Source of the DNA: Sphingomonas sp. GM_Shp_1
GTDB taxonomy: Bacteria; Pseudomonadota; Alphaproteobacteria; Sphingomonadales; Sphingomonadaceae
Direction of reading: 5' to 3'
DNA length: 64,000 nucleotides
NCBI RefSeq assembly: GCF_026540895.1
Contig: NZ_JALNUR010000005.1
Coordinates: 84,515 to 148,514, forward strand
How positions within the stretch are numbered: the first letter of the stretch is position 1; every line of letters starts with the position of its first letter. Positions 52,401 through 60,475 of this stretch are shown here, piece by piece. The translations under genes were made by a program, and so were the position numbers. A model generated the notes under the pieces. It did no database searches and was not told the DNA's origin. It was given only the letters and a program-made list of their open reading frames with translations.

Positions 52401-55400
52401 GGCGTGATCGACGAGACCATGGTCATGCAGGCGCGCGCTGCGATGGCGGCACCAGACACAGAGTCCGGCGAAGTGCTCACACCGTTGGTCGCGGGCGAAG
52501 GCCTGTGGCTCGCGGGCGCGGCCGCGGAGCAACTGCTCGAAATCGATATCCTTCCAGCCCTGTGTCTCGGTTTCGATATCGCAATCGATCCCACGGTCGC
52601 GCGCGGGATTCGCCAATATGCTGCCGCCGAAGAAGCCAAGGCGACGCGGGCCGCGTTCCTGGATAACTTGCGCGAGCGCATCCGCCTCGGCATCGAGGCC
52701 GGCCGTTACGAACTGATCCGGCGCCATGCCGATCGCGAGATCGACACGCTTAATACCCGCAATCCAACAACCCTGTGCCTCATCGACCTGCTCAACGCCG
52801 AGGAGATCGACGGGGCCGTATCATGGTATCAGGACCGCAATCTCACCGGCTATCCTGCCAATCGCACGCATGTCATTGTCGAGCTGCTCGACGTCCTCGA
52901 CGCGCTCGTTGCCGATGGCGTGCTGAGCGAAGCCGACGCGCGCGCACGGCTGAGCCGGTTGCTCGGACAGGGGGCGGGGCTGAACCAGCTCGAAACCGCC
53001 GACGTGATCCCGGCGATCCTTGCCGCTCCGGTGGTCGATGGCACGCTGCGCGAAACGCCAGCGCTCCGCGCGCTGCGCCGCAACCGAGCGGCGCAGCGGC
53101 TGATGGACGCGCGGCTGAAGGTCGGCGGAGGCGACGATCCAGACGATCGCCGGCCCGACGAAACCCGCCTCGTTCTCGCCGACATGAAGCTCGCAGAGGA
53201 ATGCCTCGCGGCGATCTGGTCGGACCCCACGCAGACGGCGGAGACCTGCGTCGCGCGGTCCGAATGGGTGTGGGCGACCCTGCGGATCGAACGGTCGCTC
53301 CGCGCTATCCCCGAGGAGAAGCCCGGTGACTCGGCGAGCATGCTCGCCTCGCTTTGCTTCCAGTCTGCTGTCGAGACGCTGGCGTTCCCGAGCGACTTGC
53401 CGCCGGGTCTGCGCCGAGTGCGGCGGCGCACCTTCTCCAATTGGTTCTGGCTGTCAGCCCTTGCGCCCCATCAGAAGGGCGATCCCGACATCCTCGAACG
53501 CATCGCCGATCACATCGAGGCGCTCTATCTGCCGCGGCTGACGGGCCGTGATCCGACCGCCACGCGACCGGGTCTCGAACTTCGGTTGTTCAAGCTGCGC
53601 GCAGCGGCCTTGCCGCAGCCGCTGTTGAGCGCGCTCGCAACACGCCCGATCGGCGCCTATCTCGGCCTGCGCTCGGACGAAGTCGTCACCATTCGTGACA
53701 AACGGTTTGAAGCCGATCGCTTTTGGCGCGCGGTGCGGACCGCGAGGTGTTATGGCCCGACCAATGTCCGCACCCGCGACGGCAGGAAGTGCCGGATCGT
53801 GCGCACTGACAATGGCGTTGCGATCAGCGGTGGGGTCCGCGCCCGGCTCGCCGATACCCTCTGCAGCCTGTTCGATCCGCAGGTGCGTCCGCTCGATCGC
53901 TACGATCAGTTGCTCGCTGAGCTCGAACTCACGCCTGCTGATCTTGAGAAATTTGCGGCCGACGGTCGCGCGGCACGCACCCCCAATCGCTTGATCAGCG
54001 CGCTGATCTCAGCACGCAAGCGCAGCGCCAAAGCGGTCTATGTCGACCTCGACGCGGCTTTTCAGCCCAAACTGCGGATCTCGCTCGGCGCGTTTTTCCC
54101 GCCGCCTGCAAGCGCCCTGCTGAACTACCTGCGGATCGAGCCTGGCGACGCGCCGTTCACCGACCGGCTGAGCGCAGCGGCAGCGCGGCTGGTCGGCGAC
54201 GTCGGTTCGGTCATGGCGTTGCGCCGGCTGAGCGGTCTGCCGATCGCGGGTCTGCTCGATCTGTGCGACTTTGCGCTCACCCCCGACATCCAAGCCGAGC
54301 TCGATCACGCGGTAACGCCGGTCGCACTTTATCGGCAGACCGAGATCGCTTTGCCGACTGTTGCGGACGCCGCGGCGCGGCAGGCGCTGCTCAGCTCGCT
54401 GATCGCGAAGGTTCGCGTGGCAGGGCCGTCCTTCTCCGCCATCCTGCGCTGGACGGTGCGGGCGTTTTGGCAGGATCAGGAGTTCCGGGCGCTGGGTATG
54501 GCGGATCGTCTGGTGTTGACCTGGGTCCATGCCAATCGCCTCCTCGACACGTTCCTGCGGCGGCGGGCCGATCCGTACCTCTTGACCTGCTTTTTCTCCG
54601 AAGGGCATTTCGACGAGAATATCGCCGATCGCATCAACATCGAACGCTTCGGTGATCGCGACGCGGCATCATCAAGCGCGATGACCGCGGACGCTTTGCT
54701 GTTCCACATGATCGGCGCGCTGATCGGCGATGCGCCGGTGGCTGATTTTATCGATGACGCCGAACTAGAGAAGCTCGTTGCGGGGTTCCGCGTGGTAGAA
54801 GTGGGAGAGCCTCTGGCAATACCTGCGCTGATCCTGCGTAATTTCACCGGCCAGAATTTGCTCGGCAGCTTCCTGACCGCGCATGCCCCGGCACTTGACG
54901 CGCTGATCGGCGATCCGATGGCGAAGCGGGAAAGCCTGGGCGATGACGCGATCCGCAACATCCGGGCCAATTTCGAGGACGGCCTCGCCTGGTCGGTGCT
55001 GATGCAGCATTCCAGGACCGGTCTGTCGCCAGCGCAAGAGGCAGTCGCGCAGGACTTGGTACGGACGATCGATCTCGACGGGCTGACCTTTGGGCCACGC
55101 GATGGATTGCCGGTGCCGCGGGCGATGATCCGCACGATCGGGCTGTTGTTGCCGCAAGCCGAGCACGGTCGAGCGCTCGACGTGATCCGGGCGCTGGCGC
55201 GGCAGGCGGCCTTGTCGGGTGTTTCTACGGCCCTCACCAATGACACCGAGGAGGGCAGTCCGCTCGATCCCGTGCATGAGATACTCGAACTCGCCGCGTG
55301 CTACGCCGGGATCGAGGAAGCGGGGGCCTTCGAACGGTTCGAGGACGGGATGGTCGCCGCGGTCGAGGAATGGCCGGCAGCGGTGACGACGTTGCGCCAA

Positions 55401-55487
55401 CTCGTCGATCGGCTGATCCGCAGCAATGGTGTGATCCACGCCGAAGCGCTCTGGCGGCTCTATCTTTATCTCAACGCGTGCCCTTGA
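49437..55487 (+). CDS. Giant (about 2016 residues) PD-(D/E)XK nuclease / helical-repeat / PIN-like protein
   Basis: The N-terminal part (residues about 10 to 150) resembles an Mrr-like restriction-endonuclease fold, with an Asp in QFGIDTKAD near residue 56 and E-x-K in YIEIKKG near 75. Residues about 190 to 860 form an Ala/Leu-rich alpha-helical solenoid like TPRs. From about residue 887 (MDISALLVAAHADLLDIVERH) to about 1150 (QDRNLTGYPANRT, then VIVELLDVLDALVADGVLS) the sequence looks like the two ends of a PIN-type nuclease core, as in large TPR/PIN proteins. The C-terminal half is helical without a recognisable domain. No NTPase motif is seen. The start is uncertain: ATG 49437 is used, but a GTG at 49386 is in frame. 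Confidence 0.65.
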   Translation: MDQPPDIDLPQQETRPPRLEGWDWQQLERLTEALLNHEPNVVTATQYGTPGQTQFGIDTKADLRGGGCDVASCKAYIEIKKGDLAKWSTAFLDHWTGKWQAKGVKRFILTTTAPIAPTHVSDEADTERERFSAIGVDYELWGQTQLIERMRPHRGIVATYLGTFWVDIICGPQQREALQSVGSSVGTQPVGASQIAELRALLSGEAEQKVARALDDLRAGDLGAVERSLAELRAEPLWSQLDPGAQARVLRFAASAALHRDDLDGAATLDAEATAIQPAAEPRIAARIAMQRGGTTAGLAVLGTPSTRDGRQLQTALLLSSGNVDGAEEVLAILASDELDPETVRLQAWALLMRNKRVEALALVEQLEREAGHWTATIRTVAIARYAAALSPVLAPEWFLNASPVDFDLVRDDDEAHDWLVGATQGFQSLVDRVGDRGDRHWLLAALSNQLDRREDAETLARTLIAEDSGDPVPIAWSLSRRFNVDLAESRRRYANIYAEGTTEQIDVRIHALLLVSGGDARSARAALEAHLDAQSGEAHTEAETWIARLAADASEDDTGTPVPATDTFVDDIQAARASNDWSGVEAGFNVLAEGGHPQTLAAAQLIAAEGQWAILQPHRDTILAFATAEAVRIVAYLVASTGVEGELVTFVEEHRHVFRNGAPPPDVRRLIADQQQRAGDLVGALETARALSAESGAAVDRHLEARLRASIGDTGGAARIVRDLMRSADLAPDAAMVWVETLRASDMALARELWRFAVARDGQRKLAVSAYIQAFSLGLEREAAPFHLDVARAAEDGTGSIRTFDVADLPDFIASQNATAEEHWALYLDGRIPAHLLAENQNVTLDALLLESPNSERGPLKLRLWRNGARPRHLDVGLPWSRWRLHMDISALLVAAHADLLDIVERHPNPIRISPAVPAALVDMHRRVAPSQPTRLALLRRLTDMVGNSLAERARRDTDRVVALRDTDGNRDIDFDVRQLVDAAFAAGVIDETMVMQARAAMAAPDTESGEVLTPLVAGEGLWLAGAAAEQLLEIDILPALCLGFDIAIDPTVARGIRQYAAAEEAKATRAAFLDNLRERIRLGIEAGRYELIRRHADREIDTLNTRNPTTLCLIDLLNAEEIDGAVSWYQDRNLTGYPANRTHVIVELLDVLDALVADGVLSEADARARLSRLLGQGAGLNQLETADVIPAILAAPVVDGTLRETPALRALRRNRAAQRLMDARLKVGGGDDPDDRRPDETRLVLADMKLAEECLAAIWSDPTQTAETCVARSEWVWATLRIERSLRAIPEEKPGDSASMLASLCFQSAVETLAFPSDLPPGLRRVRRRTFSNWFWLSALAPHQKGDPDILERIADHIEALYLPRLTGRDPTATRPGLELRLFKLRAAALPQPLLSALATRPIGAYLGLRSDEVVTIRDKRFEADRFWRAVRTARCYGPTNVRTRDGRKCRIVRTDNGVAISGGVRARLADTLCSLFDPQVRPLDRYDQLLAELELTPADLEKFAADGRAARTPNRLISALISARKRSAKAVYVDLDAAFQPKLRISLGAFFPPPASALLNYLRIEPGDAPFTDRLSAAAARLVGDVGSVMALRRLSGLPIAGLLDLCDFALTPDIQAELDHAVTPVALYRQTEIALPTVADAAARQALLSSLIAKVRVAGPSFSAILRWTVRAFWQDQEFRALGMADRLVLTWVHANRLLDTFLRRRADPYLLTCFFSEGHFDENIADRINIERFGDRDAASSSAMTADALLFHMIGALIGDAPVADFIDDAELEKLVAGFRVVEVGEPLAIPALILRNFTGQNLLGSFLTAHAPALDALIGDPMAKRESLGDDAIRNIRANFEDGLAWSVLMQHSRTGLSPAQEAVAQDLVRTIDLDGLTFGPRDGLPVPRAMIRTIGLLLPQAEHGRALDVIRALARQAALSGVSTALTNDTEEGSPLDPVHEILELAACYAGIEEAGAFERFEDGMVAAVEEWPAAVTTLRQLVDRLIRSNGVIHAEALWRLYLYLNACP

Positions 55488-55554
55488 AGAATGGCGAGGA
55501 GCGGTGCGGTCAGATCGAGGTTTAGCAAGGTACCCTTTTGTTCGTTTCTGTCTG

Positions 55555-56580
55555 CTATGGACTGAGCGTGCGGAAAAACTCTTCAAGCTGCGCTTCGATC
55601 ACGTTAAACGGCTCTTCGCCATTCTCGCGCATCTCGAGCATCCCGATGAGGTCGGCCGCTGTCAGGAAAACGATCATCTTCTGCTGCTCTAGCCAGGCCC
55701 GGCGCCGTTGAATAATCGCCTGAGGCGCTGGCCCCTCGCGCGACACCAGCAAACCAAATTGCCGCTTCGCCGGGATCCAGAGATACTGCTGGATGGACTC
55801 GACCTGCTTTGGGCCAATCGGCTTCGTGTAGTTCTTATACTCAGCGACAGCAAAGCGCGTTCCGTACTCAGCGCGCACCAGCGCCCATGGCGGGCTTCCG
55901 CTACGGATCGGGAAGATTGCGTCCATAATGTCGAGGCCATCGTCGCTACGCGTCTGCTGATCCGGCGGCCCTAGATCAGGCTTGAAGATTTCGGTCAGGA
56001 TCTCGGTCCCCCAATCCTCGAATTTGCTCCAATCGTCCTTGCCTGCCTTGATGGCGTCAAGACGGTCTTCGAATTGCGCGAAAACCGGGCGCGGGGGCGG
56101 GGGCGAGGCCGCTGCCATCATCATCTGGAGCGACTGCGATGCCGCTACGCTCGAGAACGCAGCTTGCGCGACATCTGGAAAGCGCTGCAGGAGGTGCCTA
56201 AGGTCGTCTCCTGTCCATACGTCCAGTCCATCCTGCTTCTCTATAGCTTGCCGCGCCCGCGGGGACAGGTCGCCGGACACGACCAACAGACCCTTGGTAT
56301 CGGGCATCTGGACCCTCGCGCGAGCTACGTCGCTGGCAAACTGGTTCACGATCGCACTCGGGATCGGTTGCCTATAGTTTTTTACTTCGACGATTATGCG
56401 TTCGCCGGTGGATGATACTAGTTCGAAGTCCGGGGCGTTTTGGCCCGGCCGCGCTTGTGCGGTTATAGACAACCCGGATCGTGAGAGCAGCGCGCCCACT
56501 AGAAGCTCGAAATCCTGATAATTGAGTGCTTTGAAGTCAAAGGGCTCGCCACTCGATGCTAGATTCGACAATCGCACCAC
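55555..56580 (-). CDS. Double Mrr-like restriction endonuclease-fold protein
   Basis: This 341-residue protein appears to contain two PD-(D/E)XK nuclease domains. The first has D51 (APDFELV) and E65-x-K67 (IIVEVKNY), preceded by the typical YQDFELLVGALLSRSG helix. The second, from about residue 185, has WGTEILTEIFKP, D217 (DDGLDIMDA) and E247-x-K249 (VAEYKNY). Both sets of acidic/Lys residues are intact. The start is a GTG near 56580. It is convergent with the giant nuclease-like gene, 67 bp apart. A modification-dependent restriction role is plausible; no methylase is nearby. Confidence 0.75.
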   Translation of the reverse strand: MVRLSNLASSGEPFDFKALNYQDFELLVGALLSRSGLSITAQARPGQNAPDFELVSSTGERIIVEVKNYRQPIPSAIVNQFASDVARARVQMPDTKGLLVVSGDLSPRARQAIEKQDGLDVWTGDDLRHLLQRFPDVAQAAFSSVAASQSLQMMMAAASPPPPRPVFAQFEDRLDAIKAGKDDWSKFEDWGTEILTEIFKPDLGPPDQQTRSDDGLDIMDAIFPIRSGSPPWALVRAEYGTRFAVAEYKNYTKPIGPKQVESIQQYLWIPAKRQFGLLVSREGPAPQAIIQRRRAWLEQQKMIVFLTAADLIGMLEMRENGEEPFNVIEAQLEEFFRTLSP

Positions 56581-57004
56581 TCCGTTGCAGCGCCAAGCAC
56601 TGAGCTAAGCGGTAGGGCTACCACCTCATCGCTTTAATGATCAATTCCAAACGCTGCCGTTCAATGTGCAAATGACTGATCTGCCACGGGGAAACGTAGA
56701 CATCGACGCTGTGGTCGCCGGGCTTGAAGAGCGGCCAAACCCGACCATATCGCCGCCTGCCTTAGTCGAGTCCGCTATCGCTGGCTGCCGTCCGAAAGCC
56801 GTCAGTCCGCTTGATCGGACTGACAGTTGAACGTCAGCTTCTGACAACAGTCGCCGTTCTACGTGTAGCATGAGAACGTCCGAAAAGTCCCACTTCACGT
56901 CATTTGGGATGACGACGCATCTTCGAAATCCAAGCGTTTAGGGCGGCGAATTTCCAGGTAGGTTCCGCAACCGAGTTGGAACGCTGCGATGGGTCGCGAC
57001 GCGC
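56581..57004. other. About 420-bp stretch without a convincing gene
   Basis: One minus-strand frame (56641-56898) has no recognisable domain and a composition like random sequence. A short segment at about 56831-56855 resembles one at about 47769-47793 (both contain CGTCAGCTTCTG), probably old intergenic debris. The promoter of the endonuclease gene probably lies at the left edge. Confidence 0.4.
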
Positions 57005-57217
57005 TTATCCGGCAGGATGATCATCGACGTGGTAGAACATAGGGTTGCGCAGCCATTCCTCGACGGCTGAGGCACGCCAGCCCACGCAGCGGGTGCTGAG
57101 CTGGATGTTCTTCGGAAAGGTGCCGTTGGCCATCTTGCGGTAGAGGGTGGAGCGGCAAAGCCCTGTCTGATCGAGGACGGCCTTTAAACGCAAGATGCGG
57201 TCGGGGTTGGTGGTCAT
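57005..57217 (-). CDS. alpA: AlpA-family transcriptional regulator
   Basis: This 70-residue protein is a single winged-helix/MerR-like HTH. RLKAVLDQTGLCRSTLYRKM is the helix-turn-helix, followed by GTFPKNIQLSTRCVGWRASAVEEWL. Both are standard for AlpA/prophage CP4-57 regulators, which control integrase or excision genes of integrative elements. The ATG at 57217 is the natural start; the longer frame upstream has no family resemblance. It is divergent from the ardC operon, which lies beyond a hairpin-rich gap. Confidence 0.85.
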   Translation of the reverse strand: MTTNPDRILRLKAVLDQTGLCRSTLYRKMANGTFPKNIQLSTRCVGWRASAVEEWLRNPMFYHVDDHPAG

Positions 57218-57692
57218 GGCATCACCTCGCGGTTCTTCGGAAGGGAGCCGGTAAGGTCCTGCTTTTCCATGATGGGCAGGAGAGCTTCGCTGGGGTCCTG
57301 ACGACACTGTCGAGGGACATCCAGACAGCAGAGTGCTGCCGTCTCCTGCGATACCGCAGGACCGGGCTCTACGCCGCTGGCGCGGCGCCGAGCCGTTCCG
57401 TCTCGGCCCATATGGGTTGAGATCCCTGACGGGTGACGGTGCGCATGGCGCACCGTCAGCGGACAGCATGGGGTGCCCCCACGCTGGTGTACGCGCCGGG
57501 CGCGTCTGGCGAGGGTGGGCGTCACGGCCCTGTAGTTCCGCCGCGGCGTCCTGCAACCGGCTGCGCCGGTCCTCCACGATGTTTCGGCCCTTCGGGTGCA
57601 GCCCGCCTCATCTGACGGGACTGTCGGTCCGCTCCTGCCGCCCACCCCCGCCATTCCGGCCGGGCTGCGGTGGTTTGGAAGGAGTGAGGATC
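57218..57692. other. Hairpin-rich noncoding region between alpA and ardC
   Basis: This 475-bp gap contains several perfect inverted repeats: 57434-57458 (11-bp arms), 57491-57505 (7-bp arms, one-base loop) and 57556-57570 (ACCGGC-TGC-GCCGGT). The ardC ribosome site GGAAGGAG is at the right end. Long strong hairpins ahead of an antirestriction gene resemble single-strand promoters or primer sites of conjugative leading regions. That reading is a hypothesis. Frames that cross the region have no family resemblance. Confidence 0.5.
57434..57458. repeat. Perfect inverted repeat, 11-bp arms, 3-base loop
   Basis: TGACGGTGCGC (57434-57444), ATG, GCGCACCGTCA (57448-57458). It is the strongest hairpin I noticed in the element and lies 235 bp before ardC. 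Confidence 0.9.
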
Positions 57693-58595
57693 ATGTCCAG
57701 GACCATCAACCAACGTCAGACCCTCTATGCCGAGGTGACGGCCCGTGTGATTGCCGAACTGGAGGAAGGGCGGCTGCCTTGGGTGCAGCCTTGGGACAGC
57801 GCGGCTTGTGCCTGCACCATGCCAGCAAATGGCGTGACCGGGCGGCGCTATTCCGGGATCAACGTCCTGATCCTGTGGGCCAGGGTCATCGAGGGCGGCT
57901 ACCGCTCACAGCGCTGGCTGACCTACCGGCAAGCCCAAGCGGCGGGCGGCAATGTGCGTAAGGGCGAGCGCGGTACGACCGTCTGTTATGCCGATCGCTT
58001 CACACCGAAGGGCAAGGATGACAGCTCCCGCGATGACGAGCAGGAGGCACGCACGATCGCGTTCCTCAAGCGCTTCACCGTCTTCAACATCGACCAGTGC
58101 GAAGGCCTGCCCGACGCGCTGACCCGAGCGCCGGAGGTTCGGCCTGAGATCGAAATCCTGCCCGAGGTCGCAGCCCTCATCGACGCCAGCGGCGCGGATG
58201 TGCGGATCGGCGGCGACCGTGCCTATTACCATCCGGCTGGCGACTATGTCGCGGTGCCGCCGGTTGCGGCCTTTCATCAACCGATCAACTGGTACCGCAC
58301 CGCGCTCCACGAGCTCGGCCATTGGACCGGGCATCCAACACGCCTGGACCGCGACCAGACAGGCGCCTTCGGCAGCGCCAATTATGCGCGCGAAGAGCTT
58401 GTCGCCGAGATGGCAAGCGCTTTTGCCTGTGCGTCGCTGTCGATCAAACCGACGGTGCGCCATGCCGACTATATTGGGTCGTGGCTCGAGGTGCTGCGCA
58501 ACGACGACAAGGCGATCTTCCGCGCTGCGAGCGCGGCCAGCAAGGCGGCGGATTATTTGCTCGGCTTTGCAGCGGATGAGGGGCAGCCTTCATGA
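57693..58595 (+). CDS. ardC: ArdC-family antirestriction protein
   Basis: This 300-residue protein has the N-terminal single-strand-DNA-binding domain of ArdC (AELEEGRLPWVQPWDSA, GVTGRRYSGINVLILW, WLTYRQAQAAGGNVRKGERGT) and a C-terminal metalloprotease-like domain with zinc motif HELGH at about residues 206-210. ArdC proteins protect incoming single-stranded plasmid DNA from restriction in the recipient. The ATG at 57693 has a strong GGAAGGAG. It overlaps the next small gene by 4 bp. Confidence 0.92.
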   Translation: MSRTINQRQTLYAEVTARVIAELEEGRLPWVQPWDSAACACTMPANGVTGRRYSGINVLILWARVIEGGYRSQRWLTYRQAQAAGGNVRKGERGTTVCYADRFTPKGKDDSSRDDEQEARTIAFLKRFTVFNIDQCEGLPDALTRAPEVRPEIEILPEVAALIDASGADVRIGGDRAYYHPAGDYVAVPPVAAFHQPINWYRTALHELGHWTGHPTRLDRDQTGAFGSANYAREELVAEMASAFACASLSIKPTVRHADYIGSWLEVLRNDDKAIFRAASAASKAADYLLGFAADEGQPS

Positions 58596-58798
58596 CGCGC
58601 GATCACCACTTCCAGGCGCGGTTTCGCGTCTGGAACGCGCTGCCCCTTCGCGATCGTCAAATCTTCGCCAGCGTGCGGATCGACGGGCTGGATTACGACG
58701 AAGCGGCGCGCCGCCATGGCTGCACGGCGCAGGACGTCGAGCACGTTATCGTGCGCGTCCTCATCGCCCTTATGGATGCGGATGATGCCCCGCCATGA
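58592..58798 (+). CDS. Small sigma-70 region 4-like HTH protein
   Basis: This 68-residue protein reads like a lone sigma region 4 or sigma-factor-like helix-turn-helix: LPLRDRQIFASVRIDGLDYDEAARRHG then CTAQDVEHVIVRVL. It overlaps the ardC stop (ATGA) and is therefore translated with it. Such small proteins accompany ardC in several sphingomonad elements as far as I recall; their function is unknown. Confidence 0.7.
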   Translation: MTRDHHFQARFRVWNALPLRDRQIFASVRIDGLDYDEAARRHGCTAQDVEHVIVRVLIALMDADDAPP

Positions 58799-58866
58799 GG
58801 TGAGCGCCGGCATCGCATGAGTACAAAGGATGTACGCATCCGTAACGGTTCGCTAGGAATAGCATC

Positions 58867-59766
58867 ATGCGCGACGACGTTGCTCATCTGCCGGACAAGA
58901 AGCGCCGCGATCTCGACCGGATCGTGGAAGTGCTGTTCGCGGAGTTCGAGCAGGCAACATCGCTGTCGACACAGAAGTGGCGCCGGCAGGGCCGCATCCT
59001 CAAGGTCATCCTCTACGGCTCCTACGCACGCGGTGATTGGGTCGATGATCCGATCGGCGGCTATCAGTCGGACTATGACATCCTCGTCGTGGTCAGCGAC
59101 GAACGGCTGACCGAGCCGGGCGAGTTCTGGGCCAAGGCCGACGACCAGTTCGTCCGCGAGGTGACGATCTCCAAGCGCATCTCGGCGCCGGTCAGCTTCA
59201 TCGTCCACAGCCTCGCCGACGTGAACAACCAACTGACACAGGGGCGGCCGTTCTTCATCGATGCGATCGAGCAGGGCATCGCCTTATATGAGGTCGAAGA
59301 CTACCCCTTCGTCACGCCACAGCCGCTCGATCCCAAAGCGGAGTTGGCGGAAGCGCGGAAGCACTTCGATCAGTGGTTTCCAAACGCCGGTAAGCGCTTC
59401 GAAAGCGCGCGGTTTCTAATCAGCAAAGGCTACGGAAATCAGGCCGCCTTCGACCTGCACCAGACCACGGAACAGCTGTACCACTGCCTGCTGCTGACCC
59501 TGACGCTGTACAGCCCGAAGTCGCACAAGCTGAATTTCCTGCGCAGCCAGGCCGAGCCGCTCGTGCATGAGCTCATCGCTGTCTGGCCGCGCGATACCAA
59601 GTTTGCCCAGCGCTGTTTCGAGCTGCTCCGCCAAGCCTATGTCAACGCGCGCTACTCGCCGCACTACAAGGTGACGCCGGCCGAACTCGAATGGCTGGCC
59701 GAGCGGGTCGAGTTGCTCCAGCAGATCGTCAAAGAGACTTGCGAAAAGCGGCTCGCGCAAGCCTGA
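58867..59766 (+). CDS. Fused MNT nucleotidyltransferase-HEPN protein
   Basis: This 299-residue protein combines an N-terminal minimal nucleotidyltransferase domain and a C-terminal HEPN domain. The first has G51-S52 in YGSYARGD and the metal-binding D69/D71 in SDYDILVVV. The second, residues about 150 to 295, has KHFDQWF and DLHQTTEQLYHCLLLTLTLY, with R262 and H266 in NARYSPHY. In the usual MNT/HEPN toxin-antitoxin systems the two domains are separate proteins, and the MNT part inactivates the HEPN RNase by AMPylation. Here they are one chain. It follows the ardC operon and precedes traD, which is on the opposite strand. Confidence 0.85.
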   Translation: MRDDVAHLPDKKRRDLDRIVEVLFAEFEQATSLSTQKWRRQGRILKVILYGSYARGDWVDDPIGGYQSDYDILVVVSDERLTEPGEFWAKADDQFVREVTISKRISAPVSFIVHSLADVNNQLTQGRPFFIDAIEQGIALYEVEDYPFVTPQPLDPKAELAEARKHFDQWFPNAGKRFESARFLISKGYGNQAAFDLHQTTEQLYHCLLLTLTLYSPKSHKLNFLRSQAEPLVHELIAVWPRDTKFAQRCFELLRQAYVNARYSPHYKVTPAELEWLAERVELLQQIVKETCEKRLAQA

Positions 59767-59772
59767 CGTCCA

Positions 59773-59988
59773 TCAGCCCGCGCTCGCATCGTCGGCAAAG
59801 GCCCGCCGCCCACGCCGCGTCCAGATCAACCGGTAGCGATCGCCATCTTCGCCGCGCAGTCTGCTCGCCACATCGACAAGCGCGCCATAGATCAGCGCAC
59901 GGTCGTCGTCGGTCAGATCGATGAGGCCAGCCTTGGCAATCAGACCGCCCAGCTCGATCAGCTGGCGGGTGCGTTCGCGGCGCTTCAC
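59773..59988 (-). CDS. traD: Conjugal transfer protein TraD (Ti type, small)
   Basis: This short protein contains RQLIELGGLIAKAGLIDLTDDDRALIYGALVDVASRL (residues about 8 to 45), the pattern of the ~71-residue Ti-plasmid TraD. No ATG exists in frame near the expected start. A GTG at 59988 gives 71 residues, the family length, though its ribosome site is weak. It follows traC by 16 bp on the same strand. Its role in DNA transfer in Ti systems is accessory. Confidence 0.75.
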   Translation of the reverse strand: MKRRERTRQLIELGGLIAKAGLIDLTDDDRALIYGALVDVASRLRGEDGDRYRLIWTRRGRRAFADDASAG

Positions 59989-60004
59989 CTGCCAATCGCG
60001 CGTG

Positions 60005-60328
60005 TCACGCCGCGCTCGACGAAGCTGAAGCCAGGCGCACAGAGCTGCTGTCCGTCGGTTGGCGGCTGTCGTGATGGTGAGCGCTTTGGCGTGCGCCGGA
60101 TTTCGCGCGAAAGAACGCCGCCCCGCGCGCGTGCTGCGCCTCCTTTGTGGGCTCGTCTGTTGCCTCCGCCGCCAGCAACAACGCCCCCACCAGTTGTTCC
60201 ATCGACAGCGCATCAGCACCGGTCGCGATGACCAACTCGCCCAGCTGCTCGCGCTTGCGGGCTTTCAGCTGTCTCGCCTTGTCATCGAGCGCCTTGAGCT
60301 CGGCATCATAGTCGCGGGGTTTGCGCAT
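60005..60328 (-). CDS. traC: Conjugal transfer protein TraC (Ti type)
   Basis: This 107-residue protein starts MRKPRDYDAELKALDDKARQ at ATG 60328 with an AAAGGA upstream. The charged helical N-terminal part, then KREQLGELVIATGADALSMEQLVGALL and the GAAFFR block, are those of TraC relaxosome accessory proteins. It is divergent from the relaxase gene traA, with oriT in between, the standard Ti-type arrangement. Confidence 0.82.
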   Translation of the reverse strand: MRKPRDYDAELKALDDKARQLKARKREQLGELVIATGADALSMEQLVGALLLAAEATDEPTKEAQHARGAAFFRAKSGARQSAHHHDSRQPTDSSSVRLASASSSAA

Positions 60329-60442
60329 GCGGTCATCCTTTCGTTGTACGATAAGGATGACCCAGTTATCGGGGCGTTCGATCAGCTGCAATGCGCCGGG
60401 ATGACTTGGGACGACCGCTTCCCGAGACAGATGAAATCTTCG

Positions 60443-60475
60443 AAGGGCGCGCTTATACGTCGTGCCGACGTCGCT
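60443..60475. other. oriT: Origin of transfer (oriT), MobQ/Ti type
   Basis: The segment contains AAGGGCGCGCTTATACGTCG, which closely matches the nick region of Ti-type and RSF1010-like origins (GGGCGC, a few bases, TTATACGTCG). A perfect repeat ACGTCG-TGC-CGACGT (60457-60471) overlaps its right side. It lies between the divergent traC and traA, just where oriT is in Ti plasmids. Confidence 0.85.

Noticed and set aside
47769..56855. Short similar segments containing CGTCAGCTTCTG at about 47769 and 56831
   Set aside because: Only about 20 bases are alike and no terminal repeats or transposase accompany them, so an insertion sequence is not supported.
56641..56898. 85-residue minus-strand frame
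   Set aside because: No family pattern, no ribosome site, and position in a gap with debris-like sequence.
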